In this document: in pieces, positions 35,356 to 45,900 of the stretch
Layout: every line of letters starts with the position of its first letter
How positions within the stretch are numbered: position 1 is the stretch's first letter
DNA from: Euglena gracilis
Lineage: Eukaryota; Euglenida; Euglenophyceae; Euglenales
DNA length: 64,000 nt
Direction: 5' to 3'
NCBI GenBank assembly: GCA_039621445.1
Contig: CP154954.1
Span: 13,138,716 to 13,202,715, forward strand
The notes under the pieces: generated by a model
What the model was told of the DNA's origin: nothing
Seen by the model: only the letters and a program-made list of their open reading frames with translations
Database searches by the model: none
Program-made: the position numbers and the translations under genes

Positions 35356-37510
35356 ATCGCTTGTTCGTCCAAGCTATTCCTGTGGGGCATAAGCCAGTTT
35401 GGGTGCTGGGTATGCTGCAGGTTGATCCTGCATATCTGCCACGTTCGAGGGTATCGTCGAAAATTTTCTGTACTCGTGCACGCTCCGCAGCTTCATGCTC
35501 GATTGCTGCCCTATGGGCTTTTTGAGCCAGTTCGGCTCGCTCGAGCTGCTGCTGTGTGGGTTCAGAAACAGGTAGTACCTCGGTTGCGGCCTGTTGGCCT
35601 GGAGGTACTGGTGTCTCTTGGGGTGGTGCCACTGGTGCTGTTACAGGCTGTGGCGCCGTTGGCGCTGCTACAGGCTGTGGCGCGATTGGCGCTGCTGCAG
35701 CTGTCGGCGCTGCTGCTTGTGCTGGCACCGGTCTGGGGGGTTGCGCCATTGGCGCTGGCTTGGCCGGCACGGTAAACGGTACGGGCACGGGAGGGGGTGC
35801 GGCCTGTTGACCACCCGATGCCCGACGTTGCTGTGCAGGGGTAGCCTGTCTGGCTGGGCCTGGGGGTTTTGGTCTCCCCATTCGGGATGACAATTCTGGC
35901 CTACCCCGTTTCCCTAGGTCTGCTGGCCTGTATGGCTGTGTTGCATATCTGCGTTCTGCAGACTGTGGGCCCTGGAGGTGTTCCAGGGATTGGTAGTACT
36001 GGATGGCCTGCTGAGGTGATGTGAAGCAGGGTTCTGGAAGGGGTTCATGTACCGTTGGTACAATGTCTTCCACAGCCATACGGCCTTCGGCCTCGGCCTG
36101 CTCCACATCCTCAGCCCAGCATCCAGGTTCCTGAGCCACCGGCATATCCAGTTGTACGGGTAACTGACTTCCTGCTTCCAGATGGGCTGGATATGGAAAT
36201 GGCGGTAGTGCCGTTGACGGTTGCGTCGTTGGCTGATACGCATATTACGTTGGGGGTTCCCGATATTCGGGTTGTGGTGGTCTTGGCATACGAGGAGGGG
36301 ACTGGGTATCGCGAAAAATTTGTGATGGCTGCACCATTGGTGCTGGGATATCTCCCGCCTCGCTTTCCGCCACTGGGGGGCTATGCACCCGCATATATTC
36401 GGTGAATGCACCTGTGTGATGACGGATCCGCGGCATCGGCGGTGCCTGGATACTCAGTGTACGCATGCTGACATCAGGGGGATATTCCCCAGGAATGAAG
36501 TACACTTCACCTGTCATCAGAGTTTGGCCACAAGCGCACCATTGTGCAATAGGCATATTGGCCAGGCCCAAAATCTGACGACAGTGGGTATCCCACATCA
36601 CTTGTAAGGAGGGGTCTGCTCTTTCGAGTGCGCTAACGCGCAGGGCAGTCCGCAGAGTTTTCTCTGCGAGATTCACCAATTCTGCGGTGAATGCGGGGTA
36701 TGGCACTGTTAGTGCTGGCTGGGGCGTCTCATGCGCCGCAGGGATCGCATAAGGGGATATACTACTGCTGCTGACCGCGGTCTGAGCCGCAGGCTCCCGA
36801 CCGGGTTGAGCAGCAGGAGGGAGCATCGCCTGTACGGCGTGTACCTGGTGCGGGATACCCTGTACGGGTTGTGATTGGGGTTGTGTTTGGGATTGTTGAG
36901 TCATAACGTACTGTGGTGTATACAGGATGGGAGGTGAGGGACCAGGCATGGCGTAATGTGCCTGCTCCATTGGAGGTGCCTGTCCCTGCCTCGCATACTG
37001 TTGTTGTTTCATTGGAACTTGGTGTACCTGTTGAGGGTGTGGTTGTTCCATTGGAACTTGATATGTCTGTTGAGGCTGTGTCGCATATGTAGCTCCCATT
37101 GGCACAGAAGCCGAATGAGCGACTGGTGGTGGTTGCGCCTGACAGGGGGGCGGCATTTGTGCCTGAGAGGGGGGCGGCATTTGTGCCTGAGACGGGGCTG
37201 ACATATGTGACTGAGAGGGGTATGGAATTTGTGCCTGAACCATTTGAGGGGGGGGTGGCATTTGTGCCTGAGCCGCATAAGCGGCTGGAGGGGGTTGATA
37301 TACCGCATATGCAGGCGCCCCGTGGGCTGGAGGTGCCGCCGCATAGGCGTGTGGGTGGTAGGGAGGGATGGCATACTGTATAGGGGGCGGTCCTGGGCCG
37401 CGCCCTGGGTCTTGCATTGGTCCGGGAACCAAAAGAAACAAAAAAAGTAGCTTTGATGAGCTGTAGAAAAAAAACAAGGGATAAATGAATTGGGGTTGGG
37501 AGAAAAACAC
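35288..37510 (-). pseudogene. ORF3 N-terminal Pro/Gln-rich part
   Basis: A single frame is open over 740 codons except for a TAA at 36245-36247. It starts with a hydrophobic PLFFFYSSSKLLFLFLL stretch if ATG 37510 is used, then a low-complexity PPPQMVQAQ/QAQMPPP repeat, then a more ordered region (TAELVNLAEKTLRTALRVSA; WCACGQTLMTGEVYFIPGEY). It shifts frame near 35440. Confidence 0.6.
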
Positions 37511-37569
37511 AGAGAGGGGAGGGAAAAGGCCTATAGGCCGATTTCAAAAAATATTCACAGAAATGTCTA

Positions 37570-37741
37570 TGTTATTTCTTTTATTACACAGCTTCCAGTC
37601 CTGTTGGACATAACCAATAAAACTGGAGGCTGGCTCCCAGGTGTCCTCCTCTGGCCCATAGCCTTTCCACCTGACCTTCCAGTAATGGACTCCCCGATCA
37701 AGTTTGTGATCGAGAATTTTGTCCACCACGAAATCATCCGT
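37570..37741 (-). pseudogene. Element A chromodomain
   Basis: VVDKILDHKLDRGVHYWKVR followed by WKGYGPEEDTWEP is a textbook chromodomain fold (aromatic cage positions present), fused to the integrase C-terminus. In chromoviruses it directs integration to particular histone marks. A one-base shift separates it from the integrase frame. Confidence 0.85.
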
Positions 37742-37789
37742 TTCGGGTAACTTGGAACGGGGCTTGAAATAAAGGCACGGTAGTGCTTT

Positions 37790-38960
37790 GCATAAGGCGG
37801 GGAAAGGTATGGTTTGAAATCATCCATGTGAACATCCTCGATCCCGTTGGGAAGTGCCACCCTATAGCGGCCACTGTTACCAACGCGTTCGAGAATTTCA
37901 CAGGGCCTGAGCCAGAGGGGGTCTAGCTTGGAAGCTTGCATACGGATTCGGCTATTCCGAACCCATACGCGATCACCAGCACTATAGCCAGGTGATTTGA
38001 ATTCTTGCAAAAATTTATTTCTCTTTTGAGAATGGATATCAGTAATGCGTTTCTGAACAGTAGTTCTGAGAGACTCTACTTCAGAGAACCATGTCTCACA
38101 GGTTACGCTACTTCGAGCTGGTCTCTCTGATGGTATATCACCAATCGCTGGCGGGTCTCGCCCAAAAACAATTTTATATGGGGAGTGCGGCAAAACTAGA
38201 CCCGGTAGGGTGTTTATATAAAAGAGGGATCATGGCAAAACCTGGACCCAGGCCTGGCGCCAGTCATCCAGTGAGAGGCGGAGCATATTTACAACAGCCT
38301 TCACTGCTGCCTCGGCGCGGCCATTGCCCTTCGGGCAATATATAATTGAAAAATGCTGTTTGATTCCCAGTAAACCACATAGGGTTGTGAAGAATCGGGG
38401 GGAGATCAAATGATCTTGATCACTGACAATCTCATTCGGCAAGCCCATTAGTCAGATACACTTTTCTATAAATATCTGCGCTAAAATTTGCGCGGTCAAC
38501 CCTGCCTTTTGGCTTGGAATGGCTACTATGTAACCACTCAACCGACAGAAGACAACAAAAAAAGAATCTTAAATTTTGCCGTCTGATCCTTTGCAAGGTT
38601 CTAATTCAAGAAAATCCATGCAGAGGGACGTAAAAATGTCAGCGGGTACGGGTAAAAAATCAAGCGTACCGGGTGGGTACCTTTGCGCCGTTTCACCGCT
38701 TGACAAATTTGGCACCGTTGCGAAATTTGCAAGCAGCGCGAATGCAAATCTTTTTCTTTCTGGGTTGTACAATACCTGCGACCCACCAGAGAAAGAAGTT
38801 TGGGGGCCCCAGGGTGACCTTGGTTGTGATAACACAAAATTACTTCATCAACCAAGTCACGGGGTATACAATATTTATATCCCGCATCATCGCGGTAAAC
38901 CAACCGTAAAGGCGAGATAGTACAATTATGTACAACCTCGCCATTGCGCAGTCTGTGCAC
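37790..38960 (-). pseudogene. Element A integrase
   Basis: The zinc-binding motif (CYHNQGHPGAPK to CQICQAVKRRKG), the first catalytic Asp in CMDFLELEPC (about 38610), the second in IVSDQD and the Glu in NGRAEAAVKA (exactly 35 residues apart) are all visible, but in three different frames. After the core, SKLDPLWLRPCEILERVGNS matches the GPY/F region of Ty3 integrases. Confidence 0.8.
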
Positions 38961-39239
38961 TATCGTGCTATATACAGGGTCATGGGAATAATCTCAATCG
39001 CGAAAGAGGAGGGGGGAAGGAGATTCAGATCGCGTAATGCGACGGGGACCAGGTGTGCGGCCTCGCCGTCTTCTCCCCCATATAGGACAGACTGGCAACG
39101 AACGGAAAATCGATGAAACGGGAAAAGAATCCAACATATCGTCGGCTGCGTCATATCGACGTGTATATTCATCAGCCTCTTGGCTGCCATGAAAGGTGGC
39201 ATCACCTTCATCCAGGTTACCGGGGTAATGCCAGGGTGC

Positions 39240-40600
39240 TCGGCTGAGCGGGTCTGCTACTTTCTGTGTATGGCCAGGGTATATACAACCACTAGGTTGA
39301 ATTGGCTCAAACATTCATGCCATCGGCATCTTCGGCCTACAGATGACATGGATTTGTTCAGATCCTTGGTATACCAATGTTGAAGACTCTCATTGTCAGT
39401 CAACACCAGTATTTGCACCAAGGAGCTGGCGACCCAACTACGGAATTTTTTGCAAAATAAGTACGATTGTGTACGTTTCCTTCTCACGGATACTCCACTT
39501 GTCATTTGACTTTGCCATCTTCACCTTGTAGCTTTCTACTGAAAAATGCTACAGGGCGTAATTCGTTAGCCGCGTTATGCTGGATTAGAACACCGCCTGC
39601 AGCATAATCGCTGCTATCGACTTCTAGCACATAAGGCTTGTAGGGATCCTCGATGACGAGTACGACATTTTCAAGCATTAGCTTTTTAATGCTCTCTAGA
39701 GCTTCACGCATATCTGCGTCCCATTTAATTTTTGTTTTTTCGGGTGCGCGATTTTTGAGCTGCCTCGATAGAGGCACCGCGATTTTCGCGAAATCTCTCA
39801 TGTAAATCGCGTAGTATTGAGCTAATCCCAAAAATCCTTTCAAACGGGTGATGGTCTTGATGACCTCAGGTGTCCACTTCTTAATGGCCTCTAGTTTGCT
39901 AGGCGCCGCTCGGCGTTGGCCATTATTAAGAATGTGACCGCAAAACTTTATCGTTTCGCGAAATAAGTCCATTTTAGCTCCTTTGACAAAAAGTCTATGT
40001 TTGAGAAATGCGGCTAATACCGCGGAACATCACGATAGTGAATGTCGAGAATATTCTCGTGTGTATTCGCTGAATGAGGGGGGGTACCAACCAAAACATC
40101 ATCAAGTACACCAGCGCAAACGGTAAATCCCGTAAGACCCATTGGATCATGCGCTGAAACATTGCTGGTCCATTCTTAACACCCATTGGTAAAACAGTCC
40201 ATTGGTAAACACCTTTGGATGTTACAAAAGCCGTATAGGCTTGCGAATCGGGATCCAGATGCATTTGGTGGAAACCATCCTCCAGGTCGAAAATTGACCA
40301 CAAGGGGTTATCCGCTTGTTTGGTGATGAGGTCCTCTATTAGAGGGAACGGGAATGGGTCATCCTTGGTTTGTGAGTTCAAGTATCGATAATCCAGTACT
40401 ACCCCCCACTTTTTCTGACCTGATGGGTCTGGGGCTTAGGAACCACAAAAGCTTGGGATGTCCATTCACTCTTGGAAGGGATGATCCACTTCCGCTCTAT
40501 GAGCTTTTCAATCATTTCATTGAGAGCTATCTCTCTTTCTCCAGAACAACGGAAAAATTTCCGATGCATTGGCTTTGCGCCTTCCTTAAGCTCAATCTTA
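39240..40600 (-). pseudogene. Element A reverse transcriptase and RNase H
   Basis: RT blocks are EKLIERKWIIPSKSEW, SIFDLEDGFHQMHLDP and WTVLPMGVKNGPAMFQRMIQ. The YIDD box is destroyed by a one-base loss at about 40095-40112. The thumb/RNase H follow: GFLGLAQYYAIYMRDF, VLEVDSSDYAAGGVLIQHN, LVLTDNESLQHW. There is another frameshift near 40390. Confidence 0.8.
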
Positions 40601-40899
40601 CAAACTCCAAAAGGTCCGCGAATAGCGGGATCTATATCGCAAGCGTAAACAGGATTCTCCAAAACACCAGAAAATTCGCGACTGATGCGCGTAAAAACTT
40701 CTGCTGATTTGGGGTGCTGTCCTGCACTTTCAATGACAGCGGAAACCTGTTTATGGGTCATATCAACCACAGGGCAGGCAGAACGGTGATGCTTGTCGGC
40801 ATTATGCAGAAAAGCCGTATCGGATACCACATAGTCGGTATTATCCAACACTCTAACATTCAGGGGTCGAGACTGAGAGACATTGAACGCATCAAAGAA

Positions 40900-41340
40900 A
40901 CAAACACGGAAAATGATTTCTTGAAAAGGTGGTAATACCACTCCACGGAAATCCTCGAATAGAGGAACATCGTTTGGTAGGTCCCACCAATAAAATGTGA
41001 CATAAGTCAAATTTTGAAACCATTCCGCTTCGGGATTCACAGGAACAAGTAATGCGCCTCGCGCTTGATCCTGGAAAATCTTATTTACAACAAGCGGGAT
41101 AAGTATTATGGGGGGATGCATCCATAGGATAGTGTCTCCCCAAAACTTATCAAAAGCGTTAGAATGTTGCGACCAATGTCGCGGTAATCGCGAATGCGCG
41201 TTGGAGGAGAATGCATCAATTTCCAAGGTCAAATCAAAAGAATCCGCCATATCGGCGATTTTTGAAAACCAATGTTTCAAAATTCGATATTGACCAAATT
41301 GAAAAGCATTCCAGGTATCCTTGGTGTACTTGGAGATCCG
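40900..41340 (-). pseudogene. DIRS-like domain upstream of RT (element A)
   Basis: The segment LEIDAFSSNAHSRLPRHWSQ, then FDKFWGDTILWMHPP, LIPLVVNKIFQDQARGALLV and PVNPEAEWF has the pattern D-x-F-A/S-x7-P/S-R...W...PP..LI..V..KI..D.A.G.L..P..W. I know this pattern from the region after RNase H in DIRS/Ngaro elements. Here it lies N-terminal to RT in a DDE-integrase element. Assignment is by pattern only. Confidence 0.5.
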
Positions 41341-41676
41341 CTCAACATCCTGAAGGGGGGTAACACGCTGTAACACACAACAACGGAAATTGTGAATCAT
41401 CGACACAAAATGTCCATAGGACTCAATCCAGGGGGTCATGGGTTGGTTGGGCATATCGCCGATACCCAGGTGTGAGTGCGGATAGCACGAATGCGCGATA
41501 TGCGCGGGATTCGCACTATGTGCGTCAAGCGCGATATGCGCGGGGGTGTTGGAGAGCGCCATAGGCGCATGGGGAGCGCTATGCGCAAATCCGAAAAGGG
41601 AGGCTATGCCTTTGCACTGTAGTGCTTGATTCACATTCGCGAATTGCGAAAAGCTTCCAAGTGTATGTGTGGGATG

Positions 41677-42291
41677 TTAACAACTACTAAGTGTATTGTT
41701 GGGTGCACTACCCATTGTACCAAGGCCATGTACCTTTTGGTTATCTATTAAATCCGTACCGGTTGTACCACTACCAAGTACATAGGTACCACTACCAAGT
41801 GTAGGGGGGTAAAAGTTCCCGGTTGCGGGATCCAATCGGATTAGTTTGGAAGATTCAACTAGACACCCACAATCAAAATCATGGTAAGCGGAGATTCTCC
41901 GACAGTGAGCGCATTGGTAGGAGGGTTGATGCATGTGGTGCGCGTTTGTGTGGGTGTCAGTGCATAAGTTGGTGTCGGTTGGGGTAGCTGCTGGGGGGTG
42001 TACAGGGATGTCTGAAATCGACACACCTGGTGGAAAACGAAAAAGTTGGGCAGCTGGGCGGCTACTCGACACCGTAATTACTTCAGGCCTTTGGGCTTTC
42101 GCCTGGGAACCCAGCGAAACGTGCGGGGTTAAGCTACTGGCTTTCCCTACCGCATGGGAAACGAGCGGTAAAAGTGCGGTGGGTAGGGGGGCAGCTTTCT
42201 CTTTACCCCTAGGGTAGGAAACGGTGTTTTCGGTTGTGGAAAACGTTGTGGAAATGCAGGGGGACATCCCGGGGGATGTCACGGGAGACAA
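41677..42291 (-). pseudogene. Protease-RT linker with Cys4 motif (element A)
   Basis: A Ser/Thr/Pro-rich stretch, then CAHCRRISAYHDFDCGC (C-x2-C-x10-C-x-C), conserved in element B as CVHCRRISAQPDFDCGC. It is probably a zinc-binding element. A remnant of the start of this linker is the only pol trace visible in element C. Confidence 0.6.
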
Positions 42292-42399
42292 GTTTGGGGG
42301 TGTGATGTGTATGTGGGGGGTAGTTCACAAACCGTGCGAAGGACAATCCACCACCAATCGGTGTTGCCGTAGGAATGGAAAACCGAGTATGACATCAGA

Positions 42400-42838
42400 T
42401 CCGGCGATATTCTTCTCGAATGCCCAAGTACCCAGAACATTTTGGAATTGTGGGGGGGGGGTGCTTCGGGATAATGGGGAGGACTATGTCCAAAATGCAT
42501 CCCAAGTCACCACCGCACATGGGGCTGTTGTCTGCAGTCATCATTTTGATGAGATTCTTGGCATGAACCAAGAGGGGGGTGGGTATAAGTCCTTTGCGGA
42601 AAAGAAGGGGGATTCGACATCCTGTGTCGACTAAAATTTTGGCTTGTGCACAAAAATTTTGCGTTTTAATTTTCGCTTGGACCAAAAGTTCCATGGGGGG
42701 TAGGCAAAGCGAATGGTCGGGTGTAAAATTGTTGTCGCACCAACTGTTCCATGACCCTTTGCTTACTTTGCTCAACATTCCAAGCAAAAATTTGGCGCGG
42801 GGAGTGGGGGACCCGAAAATTTTCCGGGTACCGACCAA
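42400..42838 (-). pseudogene. Element A aspartic protease
   Basis: ILVDTGCRIPLLF (catalytic Asp of D-T-G at about 42628), then MMTADNSPMCGGD. The C-terminal 'FLRQHRLVVDC' strand is in another frame. The catalytic triplet is followed by Cys rather than the usual Ala/Ser, the same in element B. Confidence 0.7.
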
Positions 42839-42900
42839 AAAGACCGATGGGCAGGGGGGCAGGGTTGATCAGTTCCTACCTCCATCTGTTCATATGCCCA

Positions 42901-42933
42901 GAGGTCCGTGCCCTCAGACCTCGGGCTCCCCTA
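42901..42933 (-). promoter_or_regulatory. Putative gag stop-codon readthrough signal (element A)
   Basis: On the element strand: GAG-TAG (stop at 42931-42933), the 8-nt spacer GGGAGCCC, then the stem GAGGTCT / GGACCTC with an 8-nt loop (42901-42922). Six Watson-Crick pairs plus one U-G pair. Element B has the same layout with a full 7-bp stem. Confidence 0.6.
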
Positions 42934-45900
42934 CTCCATATCGGAGTCAGCCTTTTGGCCTATGGTTGTCTTCCTAGAATAAATTGCGCGTATCGCGCCA
43001 TTCGCATTCATGTCTTCCGCCAACTCATCCTCGGTGCTCTCATCCCCCTCCCTGCCCGAAGCCAGGTCTTTTTCCTCGATAGGGGATTTTTTGAAACCAA
43101 CCCGCTGCCTATTGGCAGAACCGCGATTGGAATCGCGACGACCATGGCTAGGACGGGGAGAACAGGAACGGGGGCACTTGGATGAATGGTGGTCTTTAGA
43201 CCCACAAAGGGAACAACGGTTTCGCGATTGTGATTGCCTTTTGGCATCATAGCGACGCGGGGATCGCGTATCCGCTCGACCGCGATCAGATCGCGAAGAG
43301 GATGATCCACTTCGCGACCGAGATCGCAAAGAATCGCGATTCGTATCCCGATTGCAGGTGGGGGGGCGGGGGGACCGACCACGCGGTATGAAACCACGTC
43401 CGCTATTGCGGTGGGGTGAACAGGAACGCGGTCTACCATCACCCGATCGGTATCCCGATCGCTGCGAATGCGCAGAACGTGAAGAACGCGACCTCCAGGA
43501 AGAGAGGGATCCTCGGGGGCTCTTACTGCGATTTCGCGCTTGGGGATTGGGACACTCCCGAGACATAAGTCCTGGTTGATTACACAAAAAGCAAACTTTG
43601 TCCGAAACTTGATCAGAAGAGCGCGAGTAGCGCGGTTTGGATTCCCGTGTGGGGGATTTGGGGTTTGAGCGCGGATGGCGCGTTTTGGAATCACTCGATG
43701 GTGATTTTGGTGATTTTGGGGAAGTAGTCCTTTGGACTGCATGGACTGAACCGGTGGGTACACCCGCGGTGGGGTGGTGGTGATACGCCGATTCAATCTG
43801 ACCCAGAAGTTGTGATAACTTCATTTGTTTGGAAACATAGTTCCATCTCTCATCGAGAGTCAAAATGTGTCCCGCGAGTTCCTCGCGGTTAATTTCCTTG
43901 ATGAGTTTGGGGATATAGCGCAGTAATACCGCATCAAATTGTTCTTTGATTTGCTCTTCCCCTAACTCATCAACTTCGGCTGCCAGTGCAAGCCACTTGG
44001 AGTACCATAAGTCTATCAAACTTCCATTTGCGGTCCGGGGAGGTAAATTGCCGCCATTTGTTTTCCAGACTGATTCTGGAAACCAAACTGGAGCATGATG
44101 AAGCATATTGCTCAACCAATTCCTCAAAAGAAATGCGCCTGCATATGACTAATTGTCTGGCGCGTTCTTTTTCATCCCTTGGGAGGCAATCAATAAACTC
44201 CATCTTGATTACCTCTGGGTTGTCAACTTGGGTGGGTCCCTTCAAATCCAATAATATTCCCAGTCGCGGAAAAATTGTTTCCATGTGGTGGGGTCACCAT
44301 AACATTGGGGCTTCACCTTGTTCGCTATCGCGATGGTGCCTTTGAAATCTTTCTGAGAAACCCGTTGCCCTTCGGTGGTATTCCAGGGGTGTGGGCCCGG
44401 GCGCGAAATTGCACCACGTGCAGGTACACCGGTGGTTGCACCAAGGGTATTGTTCGGGTAATTCTGCGAATGCGCACGGAACATACCACTTAGTGTACCA
44501 TAGGTACCATGCAAATTAAATGAATCGCGATTGCGCGAACGGTGATGCGGTTGCGCATGTAGGGGTGAGGTATCACATGGTTGCACCATTGGTGCTACTA
44601 AGCGAGTTTGGGAAGTATGACCAAAACCCAGTGTGGGGGTGCGGGCCATACCACGAATTAGTTCGGATTCCCGAATCTCTTGATATAAGAGGGGGGTGGG
44701 TCTGGTTTTCGCTTGAAAACTCGACTCGTCATCCGAAAACTCGTCCATTGGGCCTGGTAATGCTAGTGGGGGAACCACCGCATGAGCGGAAACGCGATTT
44801 GGTGGTAATGTGCCTGTGGACTCGGGGATTGTTGCGCGAGTGGCGCTTTTTGAGCTGGAAGCTGCGGCAAGTGTGCCAACCATACCCGATTGCGGGTTTT
44901 GATGGATGGAACGCAATTGTGCGTGAATTTGGTCCAAATTTGTTGCAAACTCATGCACACTTTGCTCCAAATAGTCAACAACCTGCCAATTGTCGGTTAT
45001 CCGACCCACATCCTCCTGCAAACGCCTAATCCGCCTACGGTATGAGGGTAGCTCATCCAAAAGCGGGATTTTGTCGGATATCGACTGGAAATCGTGCGAA
45101 ATTGCACCAAAACCAGTGTCCAATTCCTGTACTCTTGTCACCAACGTGCGCATCGCACTGTAAATGTTCTCCAATTGTGGAGATGGCTTGGTGGGTTGGT
45201 CCGAATGCGGATCTTTGACTTTTTCAGCCATTTGCTGTTTCTGCAACACTGAAACTTGCGCGGATAGCGCGATAAGCTCATTTTGCAGTTTTGTGACATC
45301 CTGCTTCACCGTTTTCTCGGTGTTCATGAGACCATCACAAAATCCTTGCATGATTTGGTGATTTTCCGCGCGCATTTCAGCGCGAATCTGGTCCAACTGT
45401 GTGTTTGGGAGTGTGGGGGGAGGTGTTGGTAACGGCAATGTGCCTTGGGGTGGTGATTGCACCTGAAGCATTTTTGTGCTCATTTCTTGCATGCGTTTGT
45501 GCAAATCCGCTATCGCGGTGTGAATGCCGGTAACATCCGGGATCCTACCAGCTACTTCCGCATGGCGGGTGTGCAACTTAGCCAATGACGCTTCAATGTT
45601 ACTAACATCCTGTTGTTACTGTTTGTGCAAGTCGGACATGGTGGCCTTGAGTCCGCTAATATGCGGTGTTGGTGCACGGGTTGCCGCATTGCGGTTCTGC
45701 AAATCCGTGATTGCGGTCCGGATTTCCATTGTGTCGTTTTGCCACTGTTGTTGCAAATTGTCAATCCTACTCGCGATATTCGCGATTTGCGTTTGAAAAC
45801 TCACAATTTCAGCAAGAATTTCGCTACAATGGCAAGATATCTGCTCCAATCGAGAAAGTCTTTCCTCCAATTGTTGCACATACGTGCGGGGGGCAAAACG

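Larger units (their letters stand above)
31735..37510 (-). pseudogene. Element A third coding region (ORF3), about 1,900 codons, unknown
   Basis: Downstream of the chromodomain a coding region continues on the element's strand to about 820 bp before the 3' LTR. It is open over long stretches in shifting frames: 37510-35288 (one TAA at 36245), 35355-34156, about 34200-33890, 33823-33450, and 33483-31735 (one TGA at 32935, one TAG near 32017). The shape suggests one long ORF with about four frameshifts. In order: a Pro/Gln/Ala-rich start with repeated QAQMPPP units; a second Pro/Ala-rich region; a Gly/Lys-rich KGKAKSAPKRAP segment; a globular, aromatic-rich domain (GFWHVWFWAGYPTQNFGRF, FYHWQYAYHFEVVDIVRF); Pro/acidic linkers; and a C-terminal globular domain with Cys pairs (CGNC, CCINC). 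I recognise no family. Its position is that of env or accessory ORFs in other LTR elements, but no signal peptide or membrane span is evident. Confidence 0.7.
37544..42930 (-). pseudogene. Element A pol (PR-linker-RT-RNaseH-IN-chromodomain), broken
   Basis: Order on the minus strand: aspartic protease with DTGC near 42628 and FPFLRQHRLVVDC; a linker with CAHCRRISAYHDFDCGC; a DIRS-like segment; RT (FDLEDGFHQM); RNase H (RPVAFFSRKLQGEDGK, ADPLSRAP); integrase zinc finger H-x3-H-x33-C-x2-C near 38830-38700; a DDE core with D-35-E (VSDQD at about 38421 to the E of NGRAEA); a GPY/F-like module; and a chromodomain. Frameshifts occur at the C-run after gag, near 40400, at the RT active site near 40103, within integrase, and near 37745. 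The polyprotein would cut, copy and integrate the element, but this copy cannot. Confidence 0.85.

Noticed and set aside
33140-37201. Plus-strand ORFs (Gly/Ala/Arg-Trp-rich) opposite ORF3
   Set aside because: They mirror the Pro/Ala-rich minus-strand ORF in a complementary frame and are less protein-like.
41480-41560. CRISPR-like array from repeated GCGCGATATGCGC units
   Set aside because: Units are palindromic micro-repeats with irregular short spacing inside a retrotransposon ORF; no spacers of even length and no cas genes, and the genome is eukaryotic.
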